From Chrysomallon squamiferum (Eukaryota > Mollusca > Gastropoda > Neomphalida > Peltospiridae), in the NCBI GenBank assembly GCA_012295275.1, contig CM022674.1:10988675-11052674 (forward strand): a stretch of 64,000 bases of DNA, in the 5' to 3' direction. Each line of letters opens with the position of its first letter. Within the stretch, counting starts at the first letter, position 1. The notes beneath the pieces are model-generated. The model did not search any database. It was not told the origin of the DNA and saw only the letters and a program-made list of their open reading frames with translations. Positions 37,016 to 49,514 of the stretch are shown here, in pieces. Both the position numbers and the translations under genes were made by a program.

Positions 37016-40000
37016 AGATGTTAAGAATGAACAGATTATTACATGTTGGATGTTCTGTTCCAGTGAGGATGTAGTCTCCTCCAGGATGAAATGACAGACA
37101 GGTCACCTGAGCTGCCTCCTACAACAAAACAGTAAAACAATTAAATATTACATCTGTCTCTGTATTACCTGTTTAGTTAATTCAAAATCATAAAAGAAAA
37201 TGCACTGGAAATTAAATACATGTTGTTTTAAGACAATTTCAAATGATAACAAAATGTTTTATAAAATACCAGTTTTCAAAATAATTTCAGTGACAGGCCA
37301 TTTAAATGGTGATAATAATAATAATAATAATAACAAAATAAATAATAATAATAATAATAAAGATTTTTTATGGTAAATATATCTTGATTATTTGTTACCA
37401 TTAAGATGTTATTTTTTTTTTATAAAAGATTAATTTCATCATAAAAAAAATAATTTTATAAATTAAAGAGTTTGGCATATTTTATCAATATCTTCATAAA
37501 AAGATACATACCTGTACAGCCATGTGCTATAATTACTATTATTATTATTATAACAACTTTATCTTTATTATCATTATTATGCATTATTGATATGGTCAGT
37601 GTTAAAACAATTGTTATTAAACATATTGATGTTGTTGTTATTATGAATGATGTGGACAGTGTTGATGTTGTTGCTATTACTGTTACTACTGACATACTAT
37701 ATGAGGAAAATATTTGAGACTTACCTGAATACTCTTGTAAGCCTTTTTAACAGAAGGTTTTGAGTATTCAAAGAATCTCACACTGTAGTCACTGCCCCCA
37801 GACACAAGTATCTGATGAAATGGGTGGAAGTCGAGACAAGTCACTTCCTGAAAACATCAAGTTTTACACTGGTCAGTTCTATTAACAAATACTTGCACAA
37901 AAACTCCTCTGATTTAACTCACATTCAGATGAGATAGTGGAAATTGTTACTCTTTTTCAAAAAGACAATAAAACATTTTTATCAGTCAGTTATTTCAATT
38001 TTATTATATTAAATGTTGTTATAAATATTTGAAGAAAGAAAAAAAAGAACACCCCAAAACCCTCAGTACTGATTAACCTCACAAACCCTCAAGATTGGAT
38101 TGTTTATTATTATTACTTTTTTCTTCAGAAGTCACATATTTACTCTTTTTTTATAAACACACAATTAAACAATCAGTGATTTCATTTCATTTATAATAAA
38201 GGTTATCAATATTTACGAGTTTTATCACTAGTTTGTTTTATAATATTAACTCACATATTACTGAGCTAAATAAAAAGTTTTAACAAGAAGTTATATATAT
38301 TTACTTTATTTCACAATTAATATTAAAAATACACATTTTATCACTTACATTTGTAATTTTGATTTTATTCTCTTAAATACTGTCATCAATATTTACAAAA
38401 ACTACTAGTTATATTTCTCAAATCATTGAACTAAATATACTTTTTACTGAATTTAACACAAAATAAAATATATTCTATCAGTGATTGATTTCAATTTTAC
38501 TATATTAAATATTGTTATGAAAAATTAGCAGAAAAACCATTTTAATTTAACTTACATATAACCTTTGAAAGTTCTGAAACTGAACTAAATGACTTTTTTT
38601 TTTTAATCAAATGTGATATATAGTTACTTTATATCACACCTATTTAAAAAATACACACTTTGTTTTGTACATTAGTTTTAATTTTATTTCACTAATATTG
38701 TCATCAGTATTTACAGAAAAAGACTATTATTCTAACTCATCAATAACTGAACTAATTAAAAATGTTAGGGTTAAAAGTGAATATATTTATTTTATTTCAC
38801 CAGAAATTAAATAATATTTTTTGTAAACTGTTAGTGATGATTTCAGTTTTGTAATTAAATGTTGTTATAATTATATTCAGAAAAACAGAACTATTTTAAG
38901 TTACATCATCATTTTACTGAAACTAGAGCCAATTAACTTTTTTTAATGTGATATATATTTAATTTCACACCCAATAACTCATGTGTTTTTTCCACAAGAT
39001 TTCATCATCTCATCATTTAGTATAATACACTATTAATTTATACAGTTAAGATAACACCGCAAACTGTCAGCCTATGACAAAATAATTTAACTAGCATATT
39101 TACACTTGTGAACATCATTAAAAAATGGACTGGAATGATGATAAAATAATCTAGATAATAAAATTAAAAGTTTTTTCAGTTTACTTACCCCGACGTGGTC
39201 GTACAGAGTTCGAATCACTGGATGATTTTCCATTTGCTGCTGTGGTGTTTCCATGGCAATTATCTCAGCAGGGGTTGCACTTTTAGCTAACATTCTTTCC
39301 ACATCAAGAATCTGAAGAAATAATAATTCCAAACATTTAATACATTTTTAAAAGAACTGTAATATTTATTACAGAATTTAAAAAAAATATTTCTAATTGA
39401 AGAAAAAAACAATAAATAAAGAAATTAAAATGTTTTTATCTTGTTTAATGTAACTTAACCAGTACTGTAAACATTTAAATGAAACAATCACATATACTGA
39501 ATATAATAATTATCTTTATTATATCAAGTTCCAATTTGTCTATCAGTGTAAAAAAAATGGTGCCATATTTTAGTGAAGACAGGCAGATGAAAATAAAACT
39601 GATGTTTTAATTACTTTTATCAGTTTTAAGAACACAGGTACACAGGTCTAGCATTAAGTATTGACAGACAGACTGATGGAAATGTGATTTAGTTACCTTG
39701 ATGGAAGCATCTTCTGAACCTGTTGCAATCAGCTGGCCTGTAATATATAAAATATCAATTTGTTACTTTGGTATTATATTTTATCATTTTACATTTGTTT
39801 AAGTGTTTTTCATTTAACAATCATCTTTTTACTCTCAAATTAATTTCTTTGTTTGCTTTTTTTTAAACATCATATTAAAAACAACAACAACAACAACAAC
39901 AACAAAAAAGGTTATGATAGAAGTTGACTATAGATCATATAAACCTGAAGAAGTAATATATATCATAATGTAAAATGTATCTTTAATACCTAAACAGTTC

Positions 40001-40889
40001 AATGTTCCACCTCAAACTACATATAGAATTAATAAATATAAAATAATTGTATAAGGTGTGTATATACACACATACAAACCCACAGATTTACATATATCCA
40101 GTATTACAGATATATTAAAATTTTAAATATATCCAGTAAATTAGCTTTCAGATATACATTAAAAATTTTAAAAAAGACAAACAATGGAATGAAATATTTT
40201 TTATATGTAAAAATATAAACTTTACCACTAGGATGGAATGATAATAATGTATATTACTGATGTAAAAATTTAAACTTTACCACTAGGATGGAATGATAAT
40301 AATGTATATTACTGATGTAAAAATATAAACTTTACCACTAGGATGGAATGATAATAATGTAAAAAAATATAAACTTTACCACTAGGATGATGTAAAAATT
40401 TAAAAAATACTTTACCACTAGGATGAAATGATAATAATGTATATTACTGATGTAAAAATATAAACTTTACCACTAGGATGGAATGATAATAATGTATATT
40501 ACTGATGTAAAAAATATAAACTTTACCACTAGGATGGAATGATAATAATGTATATTACTGATGTAAAAATATAAACTTTACCACTAGGATGGAATGATGC
40601 TGCTCGACAAGGTCCTTTATGAGCAGTGACGTAACATGTCTCATACAGTGCAGCTTCTGCAGATATTGTCTGAACTGGAAAAAATATTTGTTTAAATTCA
40701 TTGTAACACAGTAAAATAATTAGTAAAAAATTGATAAAATGTAATAAATAAATAAATAAAATATCGAAAAAAATATAATAACAATAATAAATATATAAAA
40801 GTAAAAATAAAAAATTAAGGTAAGTATTAATAGTAACAACAACAGTGATTGTAGTAATAGCTGTAGAAGTAATAATAGTCATAATAACT

Positions 40890-40952
<63 letters not shown>

Positions 40953-43436
40953 GTTACAATAGTAACAACGAGGCGACCATAATAAATATCAATAACTGTT
41001 AAGCAAGAATAAATACAATAGCAATAATAGTAATAAGTTATTATAACTAATAATAATAATAAATAGTTATAAAAAAACATCAAAACAACAATACTGACAA
41101 CTACTGATTAACAATAAAAATAGTAACTACTACAACAACAATAATATTGATTATGACAACAGGAATGAAATGTCTACATGTACATTTATACCCTTCCAAG
41201 TAATTTGTTTTTGTTTCTTTTTTTACTGTTTATCTTTCAACCCTTTGATTACTTTTTTAATTTTTTTTCTTTTTAACATTAGGTCAGTCTTTGCTCATAA
41301 TAAAGTTTGTAGCTACTAATGGAAGCTGTTGTAATTTAATTTTGAATTGTATACAAGTTTGTTACATATATATATATACATGAAAAAGAATATAAAACTA
41401 ACATCAAGAAAATGAAAAGCTCATAGGAAATCATAAAATAGTTTGTACATTTGCATCCTGTGAAGTACTTTTTAAATGTTTAAATGGAGAAGGAAAGGAA
41501 TAATTTTATTTTACTGGAACCTGATCTTTGCTTATAATAAAGTATTTAACCACTTACAGAGGCAGATTTATTATTTTTTTTTTATTTTATTTTATTTACT
41601 GCTGATATTACTACATATTATATAGAAGTGTAGAATAATATAAAACCATTTCAAGTAATATTCAGAAAATACATATTGGAAATATGTTAGATGCATTAGG
41701 TTATGTCTTTGGGTTGTATTACATGCATACTATATACAGTTAAAAGAAGAATAAAATTTGATAAAATTACCCTCTGTTTCATACTCAAGATCAATGCCAG
41801 ATCCAGGTGTGACTACCTCAGCATTCAGCTGTCTGCTTTCCAAGCTGTCTAAAAAATAAAATAATAAAATAATCTTTAAAAGTTTATATTTTATTTCTTG
41901 TTCCTCTTCATTTTGACATAAGAAATCAAAATAATTTATGTCATAGTTTGCATCATTTCTGCAGGCTTGTTTAAAGGTTTGTTGATTATTAATGTGATTA
42001 AAAAGGACAAGACTGACTGGTATGAAAAAGTGTGATGTTCTATTAGTTAACATGAAGATGATAAATCTGATAAATATAAAAGCTTTTAATGATAAAAAAA
42101 ATTAAAATATATATATATATCAGTAATCAACCCATATCATATTTATCATTAAAAGCTTTTATATATATATATATATATAAATATGAAAGTATCTGATGAT
42201 GAATAAATATGAAAAAGGGTTGATGATTGATAAGTAATGGATCAAACATAAATTAATATGAAAAGGATGATAGAAAAATAAGGGGTTGATAGTATGAAAA
42301 AGGTTTGATGATAGAAAAATAAGGGGTTGATAGTATGAAAAAGGTTTGATGATAGAAAAATAAGGGGTTGATAGTATGAAAAAGGTTTGATGATAGAAAA
42401 ATATGAAAGGGGAAGATGATTTATAAATTCAAAAAAGCCTTGAAGAGGGATTAATATAAAAAAAATAATAATCTGATGATGGATTAAAAATTAAAAAATT
42501 AAAATAATGATGCCAATAAATTTAACTCAGTAATAAAAAGGAGCCTATTTTCTGAAAATAGAAAATGTTTGTTACTTTAAAAGACTCGATACTGACCCTC
42601 CTCGCACTTGATTCCGAGTTTGACAATCTGTAGTAGTCTGTCTGACGGAGGGCAGGCAGGTGCCGGGTGGTGAGGTCGTAACACTTTCTGACAGGTCACA
42701 GCAAGTTCAGTGTGCCCATCATAGATTAACTGACTATAAGTAAATAAATATATATATACACACATAAAATTAATAATAGGTAATAAAATAATAAAATATG
42801 AAAACAAGTAATTAAATAAATAACTAAAATTATAAACAAAATACTCAGACAAATAAAATAAATAAATATATAACTAAAAACTAAATAAAGGTACAAATAT
42901 TTCTTTAGAATCAAAGGTATAAAAAACTGTATGTATATTTTTATAATTTAAAATCTTTTTATTGTTGATATTTATATTTTTTCATACCATGGACTATTTT
43001 TTTAAACAACTATTTTCAAACATTTCGACTGATAATGATTTTTTTTATTGTTTATATTTATGTATAACACCGTAACACTAACAGTATTATGAGTATATCC
43101 AAACTTTTAAGTCTATTTTAAGTTATGAATAAAGTTTAAAGAAATATATTCTTTGTTTAAATAATGAGAATGTAAATGAAAAGAAAAGATTAAACATCAT
43201 TTGAAATATTTAAATATAATTATGATCAATATCTTCAATTTAACTAATTTATTAATTCACTCTTTATTATCGATGATCGTAAAATTAAAAGTTCCAACTC
43301 CAGACCTGAAGAAACGATGGAACAAAAACATTGATTGATTACTTCTTATTATATAGTCAAACTATAAACAGAAATACCTAACAATTAATCTGTATAGCAT
43401 ATCCCTCTGTTTAACCTCCAAGTCTCCTATCTTCAT
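33914..43436 (-). CDS. CSTF1: Cleavage stimulation factor subunit 1 (CstF-50), complete
   Basis: CSTF1 is the WD40 subunit of the nuclear cleavage stimulation factor, which binds the GU-rich element downstream of poly(A) sites and promotes pre-mRNA 3' cleavage. Thirteen exons chain to 434 residues (vertebrate proteins about 431). In transcription order: 43436-43378, 42733-42597, 41848-41771, 40674-40582, 39737-39697, 39311-39189, 37847-37725, 37118-37043, 36347-36268, 36069-35914, 35451-35307, 34337-34257, 34026-33914. The start is an ATG in a strong CCACCATG context. The N-terminal segment ([18 protein letters not shown]) corresponds to the family's dimerisation region. WD repeats are recognisable from [20 protein letters not shown] to [15 protein letters not shown] at the C-terminus. 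Diagnostic stretches include [39 protein letters not shown] and FNHTEDY. Three introns (4, 8, 12) contain copies of their own splice junctions. It lies divergent from NADK and convergent with gene 1. Confidence 0.97.
34027..34140 (-). repeat. Extra copies of the CSTF1 exon 13 acceptor (intron 12)
   Basis: In CSTF1 orientation the real junction is gtttcag-gccacaatggagt. Two upstream copies read ctcag-gacacaatggagt and tttcag-gacacaatggagt, each with the preceding acaacac/gttttaaaat block. Unit about 43-47 bp. The rest of intron 12 to 34256 is unremarkable. Confidence 0.85.
34500..35095. mobile_element. MITE-like element with terminal inverted repeats
   Basis: The left end aataccgaatatacttgtgt (34501) is matched by the right end, whose reverse complement reads aataccgtatatacttgtgt (ending 35094). 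Similarity continues inward (acaaggcgac versus ataagtcgaa). The interior of about 590 bp is distinctly less AT-rich than the flanking intron and has no ORF. This is the layout of a non-autonomous DNA transposon inside CSTF1 intron 11. I cannot fix the target-site duplication or superfamily. Confidence 0.75.
35452..35913 (-). other. CSTF1 intron 10, no recognised element
   Basis: AT-rich unique sequence. Small open frames here have no protein-like character. Confidence 0.6.
36348..36786 (-). other. CSTF1 intron 8, acceptor half
   Basis: A short CA run (36443-36467) and AT-rich sequence. Nothing else is seen. Confidence 0.55.
36787..37042 (-). repeat. Copies of the CSTF1 exon 8 end and donor (intron 8)
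   Basis: Exon 8 ends (minus strand) gactacatcctcactggaac then agaacatccaacat, followed by gtaataatctgtt. A close copy lies at about 36878-36935 (gattacatcctcactggaag, tgaacatccaacatgtaata), and a decayed third at about 36788-36825 (tgaacatcaacatgtgata). aac/aat triplet runs separate them. The copies extend an apparent ORF but are intronic. Confidence 0.85.
37119..37724 (-). other. CSTF1 intron 7
   Basis: AAT/TTA triplets (37310-37362, 37532-37560) and gtt triplets. No gene. Confidence 0.6.
37848..39188 (-). repeat. Degenerate tandem repeat of about 170 bp, CSTF1 intron 6
   Basis: Related blocks recur at about 37980, 38165, 38330, 38480, 38660, 38820 and 38960. Each has a tttatttcaca-like tract, atacacatttt, atcagtgatttcattttatt, a tgttat-aatatttac tract and actgaactaaata. 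Divergence is high, so this is an old array filling most of the intron. Confidence 0.6.
39312..40204 (-). other. CSTF1 intron 5 and distal part of intron 4
   Basis: Intron 5 (39312-39696) and the part of intron 4 before the junction array. AT-rich, with an aac triplet run (39880-39906) and nothing else recognised. The 41-bp exon 5 (39697-39737) lies within this span. Confidence 0.55.
40205..40581 (-). repeat. Array of the CSTF1 exon 4 end plus donor (intron 4)
   Basis: Exon 4 ends (minus strand) cattccatcctagtg, followed by gtaaagtttatattt. Seven intronic copies of catt(c)catcctagtggtaaag follow at about 55-bp spacing; their plus-strand actttaccactagga motifs lie near 40220, 40275, 40330, 40374, 40420, 40465 and 40520. 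One copy is truncated (43 bp). All sit on the intron side of the true donor at 40581. Confidence 0.92.
40675..41770 (-). repeat. CSTF1 intron 3 with TAA triplet run
   Basis: An AAT/TAA microsatellite at about 40891-40952 in a region of ata/gta triplets (40780-41160). The remainder is AT-rich. Confidence 0.65.
42250..42420 (-). repeat. Tandem repeat of about 43 bp, CSTF1 intron 2
   Basis: The block gatagaaaaataaggggttg plus atagtatgaaaaaggtttgat occurs three to four times in a row. A short inverted TA-containing duplication (aaaagcttttaatgata, 42080-42165) lies nearby. Not related to a splice site. Confidence 0.7.
42734..43377 (-). other. CSTF1 intron 1, no recognised element
   Basis: AT-rich intron without clear repeats or coding potential. 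Confidence 0.6.
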
Positions 43437-43964
43437 GGTGGATTTATATAGTTTTCAAATACTGTATTAGTGTATAAGAAACTGACAACAAAATCCACTC
43501 CTGCTCTTAACAGAGGATTTTTTAAGATTAAAATTGAGGACTTAATTACGAATTCTGACTAGAATAATAATTCAAGTAGTACAGTATCTTTGCAGATTTT
43601 CACATGAATTATTGCTCTGTCGTTAATGCATATGATTTGATAATTCTCTGTAAAATTGGATGTGATCTAAAAACATTCAAACTTTACACCACTATATAAC
43701 ATTCTAGCGGGAAACAGTATTATTTCAGGCTTTACTATTCTGAATCCGGTCCTATCCGTATTAGTCCGAATATGACAGTCTGCTCGTAAACAAGAAAGAT
43801 AACTCCATTGACATTATCATTACTTGAAAACACTTCCGTATTTTGGATGTAATTTTTATTTTATTTTTAGTGTTATAGTTCCATTGACATTAACTTTGAA
43901 CTATTGGATAATCATTTTTTAAAGAGTTTGACAGCATCATCTAAATACCGTTAATAGATTCAAT
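43437..43964. promoter_or_regulatory. Bidirectional promoter interval between CSTF1 and NADK
   Basis: Only 528 bp separate the two divergent start codons. This is the largest stretch free of simple repeats in the neighbourhood. It contains an E2F-like core GCGGGAAA (43707-43714) and no convincing TATA box in a proximal position for either gene. Divergent housekeeping pairs commonly share such an interval; the regulatory role is inferred from layout. Confidence 0.6.
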
Positions 43965-44793
43965 ATGAACGGCTCTTCTGGAAACGAAACTGAATCTTCT
44001 GAGAATGAAACGTCTAAGAGTAAGTCAAATTTGAAGCTAACTATATCGAAGCCTGTTCGTATAGCAAAAACTATTCCGAGCACTGTTTCACTGGCTGAAA
44101 CTGAATCAATGCATTCAGTAGCAACTGTGGATTGCAAGATGTCTCAATCGCGAACAGCAACGCCGCCAACGCCTCCAACGCCGCCAACACCGACAACACC
44201 AACAACTCCAACCAAACGTGCTGATAGATACAGGTATTGTTTTCACTGAATAAAGTGTAGTAAATTTCTTTGTAATTGTTTTAAAAATTATTATTTAATA
44301 TGTAATAAATATAAACGGTATCATCCAAAACTAGTTTCAACCAGTTAAATTAGGTATCAAAAATACACGAAAATAGGCTACTTATAGTATATGTTAGATT
44401 ACATATTTTTTTCGGGGGGGGGCTTTAATTTAATTTAATTTTGTATTATTATTATTACTGTCTTTTGACAGCATGTAAAATGATTTTATGCCCTTTCTTT
44501 GAATTAAATGGATTGCAGATTATGTTTCCATTCTCATTCAATTGCTATTTTCACTTTTTTATAAAGTAATAAATTTGTAAAAAACCTTCATGTTAAATAT
44601 TTAAATGCAGATCTTTATGTAACCTTATAACTTTTTTGCTGATGTCGGCAATTCATGTTTTAAAAATGAATAAACCCCCTATTATGTGTGTTCATTTTCT
44701 GCTACATTATAAGAATAACATAACAAATAATTAATTATAATTAATTTAGATTACTGATATGTTGTATTAATAGATTATAATTTATACACATTT

Positions 44794-44866
<73 letters not shown>

Positions 44867-47800
44867 AACATACACACAATAAATTCTTATTAATCCATCA
44901 ATTTTAAATTTTAATATTTTTGTAATTCTTGTAAATCAGTTTATTTGTTATCATTTGTAATTCTCTAGTTTATTTGTTATCATTTGTAAGTCTCTAGTTC
45001 ATTTGTTTAAATCATTCTTATACAGATGAATATTTTTCAGTTATATGCAGAATATCATAATTAGCAAATGAAAAATGAAGGTGTGCAAATTATTTATTTG
45101 ATCTTTTAGTGTCCTCAGTTAGCTTAATGCATTTAACCTACAATATTAATATTTGTCAACTTATATTCCAAACATGTTAGTAAAACAAAAGTGCACAAAT
45201 ACACACACACAAACACACAGACACACAGAGGTATTCACACATATGCATGAATACACATTAGGTTTAATGATGTTTTGGATGACATGTTCAGTTGCCTCTC
45301 CATATGAGAATAGGAAAGAAGATATCAGACGGAACTGCATATGCATGTTCTGATTTAGCCTGTTGTGTCCATCTTGAAAATATGATATCAAAAGTATTTT
45401 GTAATTTAAATTACAATTGATTTATAAAATATTATCATCATTCAGGTGCAATTTAAATTAAAATGAAAGTTAAATGTTATAATGTTATCTTACTATCTTT
45501 TGTTTCTTTATTTTCAGAAAAGCACGGTCCTTGTATGGAGTTAGTCCAAACTGCAAATTTGGTCCAAAAGGTTTTCTGGAAGATAATACAGAAACAATAC
45601 TGTAAGTTGAACTAAAAATTAAATTCTGCAGCCTAAAATCAAATCGTATTCAAATAGTTATAGGATCATGGACAAAGATGGGCTTTCAGAAATAAATAAG
45701 TATAAATTATATAGACACACTCACATAAAATAGTGGTGAACTGATTTATTTAATGAAATGTGTATTAAGATTTAATAATTCAGTAGGGATTCATTTTCAT
45801 CCCAGGTATATTCTTGACTCCCATTTTTAACTGACAATATTTATAATTTATTTACATTTATTCATTTTATTTGTTTATTTATTTTTTAATTTATATATAG
45901 TTATTTATATTATCTATTTGTAAATTTGTTATTTATATATTTATTAATATATTTTAATTTTTTATTTATTTATATACTTATTTATTTTTATTTATCTATT
46001 TGTGAGTTTATTATTTATTTACAGTTTATTTATTTTTAATGTCTAAATTTATTTATGTACTTACTTAATCTTTTAAAATTTATTTCAAGAATAAAACAGT
46101 AAAGCTATTCTCTATTTAGCCATATGGATGCTTAAAGTATCAATAATTATTTTTTTATTTATCTTTATATATATGCTAGCTAAGTCAATTAGAATGAAAA
46201 ATTTACATTTATACATTTTTGTATCAACTCAACTCATACTGGATAAAATGAAACACATAAATACAAACTGACATATTTATAATTTTTAAGGTTTTAATAA
46301 CATTAGCAAGATGTTAAATAATTTTATTTTAATTAACCTTTGTTTCCAAACACAAGAATCAGGTTAATAAAAATGTCCCACATTTATTTACTTTTGAACC
46401 AGAGATTCAAAGTGTGTTGAAATTTTGTTTTTGTTTCCAGTATATGTGCAGGTATTTACAAATGTATTTTTAAAAGCCTCTTCTTCTTATATTTTTCCAT
46501 AAACATGTTTAAAAAGGATATAAATTTTACTAAATTAAACATATTTATTATTTTTTATTTTTCCTTCTTTAATTTATATGTGTCCAAAATGTCCAGCATT
46601 AAGAACATGATCATTTTACCTTAAACAAATAAACAAGGCAGGAAAGATAAAGTATCAGGATAATTGTCTAGTAATATTTGTATTCAGATTCAGTGATCTG
46701 TTGCAAAAAGTCATGTAACAGAGTATGGTCCTGTGACAGGATACTAAGTATGGCCATCTTGAGGTTAGGTTGATTTCTTTGGAGTTTCATGGGTCTAGGA
46801 GCCTGTGCAGTTAATATGTGCTAATGGCTGCTGCTTATACATTTTTAACTGTTGAGTACCTAGGATCTCCATTGTACTGCTTTATCTGTAATGCTGTTAC
46901 CATGACCCTGATACTAATGTTAAAAGGTTAATATTTAAGAAAGTCCAAAAATTATATATATGTATATACATTATATAAAAATAGCAGATTAATATAAAAA
47001 AAAAAAAATAAAATAAAATAAAATTAACAAATAAAATAAATAAAAATGAAAGAAGAAGAAGAAGAAAAATTCAAACAGAAATATCAGTATTATTATCAAT
47101 TTTTTTTTTTTTTCACCTTATAGCACACTCCTTAATTCTTCTAATACATAAATATAAATCTATTACTTTGCTTCTAGAATGACTGGCCAAGTGTGAATTG
47201 TATTCCATTAAAGAGAATTACCGTGGTGTATTGAGTTACAGATAATGAGCATTATTAAGTATTGTTGCAGACAAAGATATTGGCTAATTACTGTGTAATT
47301 AAATCTGTGGTGGAAATAACTGTATTAAAGAGAAATGATTTCTAGGGAGTAAGGTGTCATAATATCCATGTTATCAGCAAAAATAATTAGCATGATTGTG
47401 AAATTTATATATTTTTATTATTGTTGTTGTTTTTAATACAAGAGGGTTTATTTTTGTTTGTTTGTGTTGCAAAAATAAGAAAAATATTAGCCATGAAAAT
47501 AGAGTTACACAAATATTATATCAGAATAAAAGCAGAAATATCAATATAAATAATAATAATAATGATAATAATAATTACACTTCTTTAGATTCTTTTTTGT
47601 TTGAACATCATCATAATCTAATTATCATCATCATTGTTATCATTATTATGTAACTGATTATTCTAGGAAACCATATACATTGCATTTTGATTTTTTAATA
47701 ATTTATATCAATTCTAATTACTGAATAAAAATTCCCAACTTTCTTTAATATTATCAAATAAGTTTCATAAATTTCATTCTGTAGAGAAACATAATTTTGT

Positions 47801-49483
47801 AATGTCCTTGTGGCTAAATGCTTTTCTCAGTAAAATCAAATTCTTAAAAAGTTTTTTTCTTTGGAAACATTAACTATAAAATTTTATAGCTTCAGGAAAA
47901 ACTAATGATTGTTACCTGGGGTAACAGGTGTGAACTGTGTTTGAAATTCAAATTAAACTTTCACAGAAACTCTGTATAGCAGCCATATTTAAATATTGTT
48001 AACTTAGGCACCATATGGTAAATTTGCATAATTTTGATATCATTAAAAACAATGAATACAAATGGTAATGGAAATTGCTAAAAATGCAAATATTGTGAAA
48101 GATATTTAATTTTTATTGTTGGCATCATATCTTCTTTGATCTTTTTTCTGTTACGAAAATCTTTCAGCAGTGGGAATCTATTGTGAGAAAAAGAATATTC
48201 ATTTTAAAACATCACAGTCAGTTAATATATTAGCAGTAAGATATATTTTATGTAGACTTTCCCACAGACAGGAGAGTTCATAACATAATCACTGATAATT
48301 TAGCCACTGGGAGTTGGTTTAAATGGGATGTTTTAGTTACAGCTGACTCATATAAGTATGTAATGAGATAGTTACACAGACCTAGATTTGTTTTTTTCTT
48401 CCTGATTGTGTATTATTTAAGATTACTCAGTGTTTGGTGTTTTACTCAGAATGCTGAGTCTTTTTTGACTCATTACTGTGACATCCCCTTCAGTTTTCAT
48501 GACTTTTAAAAAGTATTGACTTTAACCCTTTAAGCCACATAAATTAATAAATACATTTTTAAAGAATAATTTAAAAAAGAATACACTTTTAACTGTTTTA
48601 GTTTGTGTAAATTAAAGTGATTAAAATTATTTCTGTAGTTTTTGAGTGTATTACTGTTAGCAGTTGTTAGATTTTAAACATTCTGTATTTGATGTATTCA
48701 TTATAAAAAAAAGAAGAACAACAGAAAAAGTCTTCACAACTTGGGTTGCCCTTTTTTAATTGTTGTAAGGAAAATTCTATATCCACCTTCTCAGAAAGGA
48801 AAAACACAGAAACAGCACTTTGACTGAACTGGCAAAGAAAATTATTTTACTGAATGATTTGTTATTTCATCATACTTCATAAATTTATTTTAATATTACT
48901 TTAACAAAGTTTACAGTTTATTTTAAGAAACAAGCAGCATTTTTTTATTTGTAATTAATATTATTTTAAACAAAAATAGAAGTGGAAAGAAATTTAGTTT
49001 TTCTCATAAAGGTTAAGTATAGCATGTCAATTAAAACTGGCATGACATGAAACCACCATTCTGATTGGTTGATAAGAATCACCTGTTTAAACAATTTCCA
49101 TTGGCTGACTGTTATCATCTGATATGAGGTCAGAGTTCACAGAGTAATAGCATCAGTTAAATTGTATATTGTTTTATAATCAGATAATCTGAACTTAGAC
49201 ACAGATGGTTCATGTATGATTGTTGTGTTTTTTATTCTGTTTCAGATACTGAAAATTGTTTTTAATCATGTATAATCAAGGCCTTTAGATTACTGACACA
49301 AATTCTCACAGATACAGGCTAATAAATATTCAGAATAAACATATAAACAAATAAACAGACACATGCACACAAACAATGTTTAGTTATACATACATACATA
49401 TATGTATCATGTAGATAGACATATATGTATAGAAAACTATGATAAGAAAATGCAAAAAAGTAAATATATTAATTGAAAAGTAA

Positions 49484-49514
<31 letters not shown>

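Noticed and set aside
36807-37106. Extended ORF around CSTF1 exon 8 with Asn repeats as an insertion in the WD domain
   Set aside because: A GTAATA donor at the exon 8 end restores the conserved HPT-L-RLYD join to exon 9; the Asn run is intronic AAC repeat.
48340-48480. TGACTCA (AP-1-like) and GCTGAGTC (near-ARE) motifs in NADK intron 2
   Set aside because: The ARE core lacks a required base and AP-1 heptamers are expected by chance in 13 kb; no supporting cluster.
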